Source of the DNA: CAXBNV01 sp963977185
Lineage (GTDB): Bacteria > Pseudomonadota > Gammaproteobacteria > JAGOUU01
Direction: 5' to 3'
DNA length: 8,755 nt
NCBI GenBank assembly: GCA_963977185.1
Contig: CAXBNV010000046.1
Span: 1 to 8,755 of the forward strand
Part shown: piece by piece, positions 5,694 through 8,755 of the stretch
Numbering within the stretch: the stretch's first letter is position 1
How the letters are laid out: every line of letters starts with the position of its first letter
Made by a program: the position numbers and the translations under genes
Notes under the pieces: model-generated
Databases searched by the model: none
Seen by the model: the letters and a program-made list of their open reading frames with translations, nothing else
Told to the model about the DNA's origin: nothing

Positions 5694-5996
5694 ATGAATA
5701 AACATAAAAGTGTTGATTATCAATCATATTTACTTGAATCTTTAAGAGACCCAGAAGAAGCCTCTCTTTACTTAAATGAGGCTTTAGAAGAAGATGACAT
5801 TAAAGTTTTTTTATTGGCCTTAAAGAATATTGTTCAAGCAAATGGAGGGGTTGCTAAATTATCAGAGCAAGCAGATAAAAGCAGGACAAGTTTATACAAA
5901 ACTTTGTCAGATAAAGGTAACCCTTACTTAAAAAACATAAAAGAACTTTTATCTGCTTTAAATTTACATATTTCCGTGCAGCCAAATCACAAGTAA
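5694..5996 (+). CDS. HTH antitoxin of the toxin-antitoxin pair (HigA-like antidote)
   Basis: The 100-residue protein matches the family of probable addiction module antidote proteins. YLLESLRDPEEASLYLNEALEEDD lies at 12-35. A helix-turn-helix follows in GGVAKLSEQADKSRTSLYKTLSDKGNP (51-77), then a short C-terminal helix and strand (NIKELLSALNLHISV). The HTH should bind the dyad at 5335-5354, while the protein wraps and neutralises the toxin. The ribosome site GAGG (5682-5685) lies within the last codons of the toxin, so translation of the two genes is probably coupled. Length and motifs are complete. The ISNCY-type element begins about 70 bp beyond the stop codon, so the module borders mobile DNA. 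Confidence 0.88.
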   Translation: MNKHKSVDYQSYLLESLRDPEEASLYLNEALEEDDIKVFLLALKNIVQANGGVAKLSEQADKSRTSLYKTLSDKGNPYLKNIKELLSALNLHISVQPNHK

Positions 5997-6001
5997 AGGG
6001 A

Positions 6002-6031
6002 GAATAATATGCTGTATTTAACATAATATTC
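6002..6031 (+). terminator. possible terminator hairpin after the toxin-antitoxin operon
   Basis: GAATAATATG (6002-6011) and CATAATATTC (6022-6031) pair at nine of ten positions around a 10-base loop, six bases past the antitoxin stop. The stem is almost all A/T and only CTTTATG follows, so termination would be weak. Confidence 0.35.
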
Positions 6032-6066
6032 TTTATGCGCAGTCATATTGTAATTCCTATATTATA

Positions 6067-6105
6067 ATGTCCGGTTTCTCCAATATTGAAATGTCCGCTT
6101 TTTGA
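6067..6105 (+). repeat. direct repeats at the left end of the IS
   Basis: AATGTCCG occurs twice, 24 bp apart, each followed by a pyrimidine-rich stretch (GTTTCTCC and CTTTTTG). These are probable transposase-binding subsites within the left end. The role is inferred from their position before the transposase gene. Confidence 0.5.
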
Positions 6106-6169
6106 TATAAACTACTGGCTTCTTAAAGCCATATATCAAATAGAAATTTTTAAGTTGGAGCTGATAAAA

Positions 6170-7461
6170 ATGACTGGACTTATAACTATGACAACAAAAG
6201 AATTAAAACGAGTTGAAATATTATCTCTTGTGCAAGATAAACGTTTAACTCAAGTAAAAGATCAGAACGACTTGGAATCAGTACAAGGCATTTTAGGCGC
6301 ATATTTAATGATTACCTTGAAGATGGCCCAAAATCTTTAGCTAACAAGCGCCGTGGCATGCCTAGTGGCCGTGCTATGGATAAGAATTTAGAAAATAAAG
6401 CCTTAGAATTGATTGCAGATAACTATAATGACTTTGGTCCCACATTAGCTGCAGAAAAGCTCTTAGATCTTCATGGTATAGATATTTCAATAGAAAAACT
6501 CAGACAGTTAATGATTAAAGCTGGTTTATGGCAAACTAGGAAAAATAAGTTGGCTAAATCATATCAACCAAGATATCGTCGTGAGCGCTATGGTGAGTTA
6601 ATTCAAGTTGACGGCTCAGATCATGATTGGTTTGAAGGACGGGCACCAAGATGTACCTTATTGGTATACATCGATGATGCAACAAGTAAATTAACGCATT
6701 TAAAGTTTGTTAATTGTGAATCTACTTTTAGTTATTCAGAAGCTACAAAAGAATATTTATTAAAGCATGGTCGGACTACTTCATTTTATAGCGATAAACA
6801 TAGTGTTTTTCGGCCTAATAATAAACATGAAAAATTATCTGGTGATGGTATTACTCAGTTTGGCAGAGCTTTAGATGAATTAAATATCAGTCTTATTTGT
6901 GCTAATACATCACAAGCTAAAGGACGTGTTGAGAGAGCTAATAAAACATTACAAGGCAGATTACCTAAAGAATTACGATTGAAAAAAATTTCTAATATAA
7001 ATGATGCCAATAAATTTCTAGAAGAATATATTCATATTTATAATAAAAGATTTGGTAAAGAGCCCTTCTCTAAAATTAATGCCCATCAGCCTTTAAATAA
7101 ATCTGTAGATCAATTAGAGAAGATTTTTTGTTGGCAAGAGCAACGTACTCTTACTAAAAATTTAACAATTCAATATGACAAGATTATGTATTTAATTGAA
7201 GATACTGTTGAGAATCGTGCTTTAAGATCAAAGAAAGTTTCTGTTTATGATTTTTATGATGGCCATATTGAAATTTATCATGAAAATAGAAAGCTTAAAT
7301 TTGAAGTATTTTATGATAAATTGGGTTCTATTACTCAAGGTATTGTTAGTGATAATAAGCGGCTTGGAAATATTTTGGAGTTTGTTAAAAATAAGGCTGA
7401 AGATATTAATAAAGGTAATTCTAGAAGTAAGTCTTGTCCTTCTAGAACTCATTTGAACTAA
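6170..7461 (+). pseudogene. ISNCY family transposase, frameshifted
   Basis: The frame opens at ATG 6170, ten bases after GGAG, and encodes MTGLITMTTKELKRVEILSLVQ up to QVKDQ (codon 6263-6265). It then loses the family sequence. The expected continuation, ERLGISTRHFRRIFNDYLEDGPKSLANKRRGMPSGR, runs one frame over from 6265, so a single G is missing after CAG. Repairing it gives about 430 residues, the normal family size. The downstream part has a second HTH-like segment (DFGPTLAAEKLLDLHG) and an rve integrase core with a DDE triad: D in IQVDGSDHDWF, D in FYSDKHSVFR and E in RVERANKTLQG. An internal ATG at 6358 leaves 367 codons without the N-terminal DNA-binding helices. No AAAAAAG-type slippery site is present, so programmed frameshifting is unlikely. 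Confidence 0.85.
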
Positions 7462-7476
7462 ATATTAAACTACTAT

Positions 7477-8064
7477 TTAATAGGAAACCTTTTTTTGTCT
7501 TTGCTTATATTTGATATATTCTATTTTACTTTTTATATAATCAAAAAATTTATTAGGTTTCTTATTAGTCAATTTAATATTTAATACATGCCTTACTACC
7601 TCAGCATTAATTCCATGAAAACGATTGAAGCTATCTATAAAGCCAAAATATAGATATTTATCTAAAGAATGATTGTTTTTATGTGTAGTGTATTTGGTGT
7701 TAATGGTTTCTTCTAGTTTAATTGCATTAAATTTAAAAATTGCTCCAGGCTCAACAAGTTTTGGTAATACTTGCTCATATTTTTTATCAAGTAAGGCATG
7801 TATATCAAGATGACCTGCATCGTAATGACTATCTTTTGCAATAGCTACGAATTTTTCTAAAATTATTGCTCGATATCCAACGTTTGCAACTGTTATCATC
7901 ATAGTTGGAGCATGTATACTTGAATCACTATTGTAAAGAGTTGTGTTATTAAAATACATTCTCAACTTAGGCCTATTTCTATAAGTCAGCCATAAAGCGT
8001 GACAAAAGGCCAATATAGAGAGAGATACTGCAATTGCAGAAATATATATATTAATTATTTCCAT
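7477..8064 (-). CDS. unidentified membrane-anchored protein, 195 aa
   Basis: I do not recognise this gene. The protein has one N-terminal hydrophobic segment (about 5-27, IIN...LWLTY) followed by a basic RNRPKLR stop, so it is probably anchored with the rest on the cytoplasmic side. A predicted beta-rich domain follows: MMITVANVGYRAIILEKFVAI (55-75), then LVEPGAIFKFNA (103-114) and YLYFGFIDSFNRFHG (137-151). The 'v.NvG.r.i.l' and 'lv.PG' elements are common in short anchored bacterial proteins of unknown function. The C-terminus (165-195) is Lys/Tyr-rich and probably helical. It is convergent with the broken transposase, with only 15 bp between the stops. No good ribosome site precedes the ATG. 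Confidence 0.65.
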   Translation of the reverse strand: MEIINIYISAIAVSLSILAFCHALWLTYRNRPKLRMYFNNTTLYNSDSSIHAPTMMITVANVGYRAIILEKFVAIAKDSHYDAGHLDIHALLDKKYEQVLPKLVEPGAIFKFNAIKLEETINTKYTTHKNNHSLDKYLYFGFIDSFNRFHGINAEVVRHVLNIKLTNKKPNKFFDYIKSKIEYIKYKQRQKKVSY

Positions 8065-8204
8065 TAGTACTAAATTGAGATCAGTTTAACTAGTAAAATT
8101 TAAATATCTATCTATTTGACCATTTATTCTTATTTTAGTTTCTTGCGTTTTTAGACTAAGTTTCAATGAATTAAATTATAAGAGGGTGAATTGTTAGAAA
8201 AACA

Positions 8205-8621
8205 TTAAATATCTTTTCTCATGAAAATTCTATCATATCCAGCTAAATACTCTGGTACAACACTAATAACTTTAAAATTATGCTTCTTATAAAACTCTTG
8301 CGCTTGAAATGCATATGTATCAACAAATAATGTTTTGATAGATTTGGTTCTAGCTTCTTCTTCAATCATATTCATAAGCTTAGAACCTATGCCGTTTTTT
8401 CTATATTCTTCCAAGCACCATATAACATCAATATAAAGAGCATCTTTATGTTGATAAATAATTGCACCAGCTATAATATTCTCGTTATTTTTAACTATTA
8501 TATTAAAGCATTCATGTTTGTCTTTTATTATTGATTCGTTAAATTCAATTATGCCATTACGAATTATTTTTTGTTCTTCTGAATCTGGGTTAGTTTTTAC
8601 TTCAAATTTTAATTCATTCAT
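8205..8621 (-). CDS. GNAT family N-acetyltransferase, small
   Basis: A single Acetyltransf_1 domain fills this 138-residue protein. The central strands NIIAGAIIYQHKDALYIDVIWCLEEYR lead into motif A, with R74-K-N-G-I-G-S-K-L-M (acetyl-CoA pyrophosphate loop). They are followed by the helix IEEEARTKSIKTLFVDTYAFQAQEFYKKHNFKVI (86-119), with the classical 'T..fQA..FY.k..F' motif B, and a closing GYDRIFMRKDI strand. It would acetylate a small amine or a protein; the substrate is unknown. AAAGGTAA in the leader (minus strand, around 8627-8634) is a reasonable ribosome site for this ATG. It is unrelated in subtype to the RimJ-like enzyme at 321-848. It has no recognisable antitoxin neighbour, so a GNAT-RHH toxin is not supported. 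Confidence 0.87.
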   Translation of the reverse strand: MNELKFEVKTNPDSEEQKIIRNGIIEFNESIIKDKHECFNIIVKNNENIIAGAIIYQHKDALYIDVIWCLEEYRKNGIGSKLMNMIEEEARTKSIKTLFVDTYAFQAQEFYKKHNFKVISVVPEYLAGYDRIFMRKDI

Positions 8622-8755
8622 ATATTACCTTTAAAATTTAATAGTGATGTATATTGATTAATCGATAAAGCCTAATTTAATACATCTTTTTATAATCCAA
8701 GGGTAGCCATCCCATTCTTAGGACAACTCTAAAGTAGAGTTTCTATATTTATAAT
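8622..8755. other. right edge, no gene supported
   Basis: Apart from the ribosome site of the GNAT gene this stretch has no supportable gene. AACTCTA (8725-8731) and TAGAGTT (8735-8741) form a perfect 7-bp hairpin with a 3-base loop. A T-poor tail follows, so it is not a convincing terminator. Confidence 0.35.

Larger units (their letters stand above)
6066..7461 (+). mobile_element. ISNCY-type insertion sequence, right end not found
   Basis: The left boundary is placed at the first of two AATGTCCG direct repeats (6067-6074 and 6091-6098). Motifs of this kind (TGTCCGGTTTCT and TGTCCGCTTTTT before the gene) are what I associate with the ends of ISNCY/ISDol1-like elements. The transposase reading frame follows and runs to 7461. 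No inverted copy (AGCGGACAT) appears in the 15 bp between the transposase stop and the next gene, so the right end is deleted or too diverged to see, and no target-site duplication can be assigned. The element is probably immobile. Exact boundaries are uncertain. Confidence 0.6.

Noticed and set aside
6257..6265. Programmed frameshift site joining the two parts of the transposase.
   Set aside because: The local sequence GTAAAAGATCAG has no X-XXY-YYZ slippery heptamer, and the simplest repair is one missing G.
7228..7456. Open frames on both strands inside the 3' part of the transposase.
   Set aside because: They are shadows of the transposase frame, with biased low-complexity translations.
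8677..8742. Minus-strand frame ending in MGWLPLDYKKMY, looking like the end of a protein entering from the right edge.
   Set aside because: An in-frame TAG lies about 20 codons before the stop and nothing identifies the family; at most a decayed remnant.

Overview
The window is strongly AT-rich (about 30 % G+C by eye, not computed). Genes are short and nearly all stop codons are TAA. The content is accessory: two GNAT acetyltransferases, a drug-efflux-type MFS transporter, small membrane proteins with a RipA-like look, a RelE/HigA-type toxin-antitoxin pair and a broken ISNCY-type transposase. This fits an AT-rich, probably host-associated gammaproteobacterium of the Francisella or Legionellales type. 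That placement is an inference from composition and gene families; no rRNA or core gene is present to confirm it.

Layout, left to right. Positions 1-320 hold no convincing gene but contain an ordered array of 20-bp repeats (one copy at 150-169, three tandem copies at 203-262) next to a promoter-like AT-rich box. A RimJ/RimL-like GNAT gene lies on the minus strand (321-848). Next comes a compact plus-strand unit. It has two tiny genes (1002-1079 and 1105-1188) encoding paralogous 25- and 27-residue peptides that both end in T-S-C-Y, then a rho-independent terminator, then a 160-residue protein (1272-1754) with the WHEHILDT...DC...HHFPY signature of the glycine-rich-domain-containing (GRDP-like) family. 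I regard this as the most interesting part of the window: a candidate small-peptide system with a conserved Cys/His-rich partner protein.

The minus strand from 4320 to 1732 carries a 143-residue membrane protein, a DHA2-type 14-helix MFS transporter and a 213-residue RipA-like membrane protein. A divergent plus-strand gene (4681-5121) encodes a third small membrane protein with the same layout and the same CYxW motif. These three proteins look like diverged members of one family surrounding the transporter.

At 5327-5996 is a toxin-first type II toxin-antitoxin operon. It has a well-formed promoter and a perfect inverted repeat (TTGTATC-N6-GATACAA) overlapping the -10 box, as expected for autoregulation by the HTH antitoxin. 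Immediately downstream is an ISNCY-type element with recognisable left-end repeats. Its transposase (6170-7461) is split by a single-base deletion near 6265, and no right end is visible. The right side carries two minus-strand genes, an unidentified single-helix anchored protein (7477-8064) and a second small GNAT (8205-8621), and ends in about 130 bp without a supportable gene.
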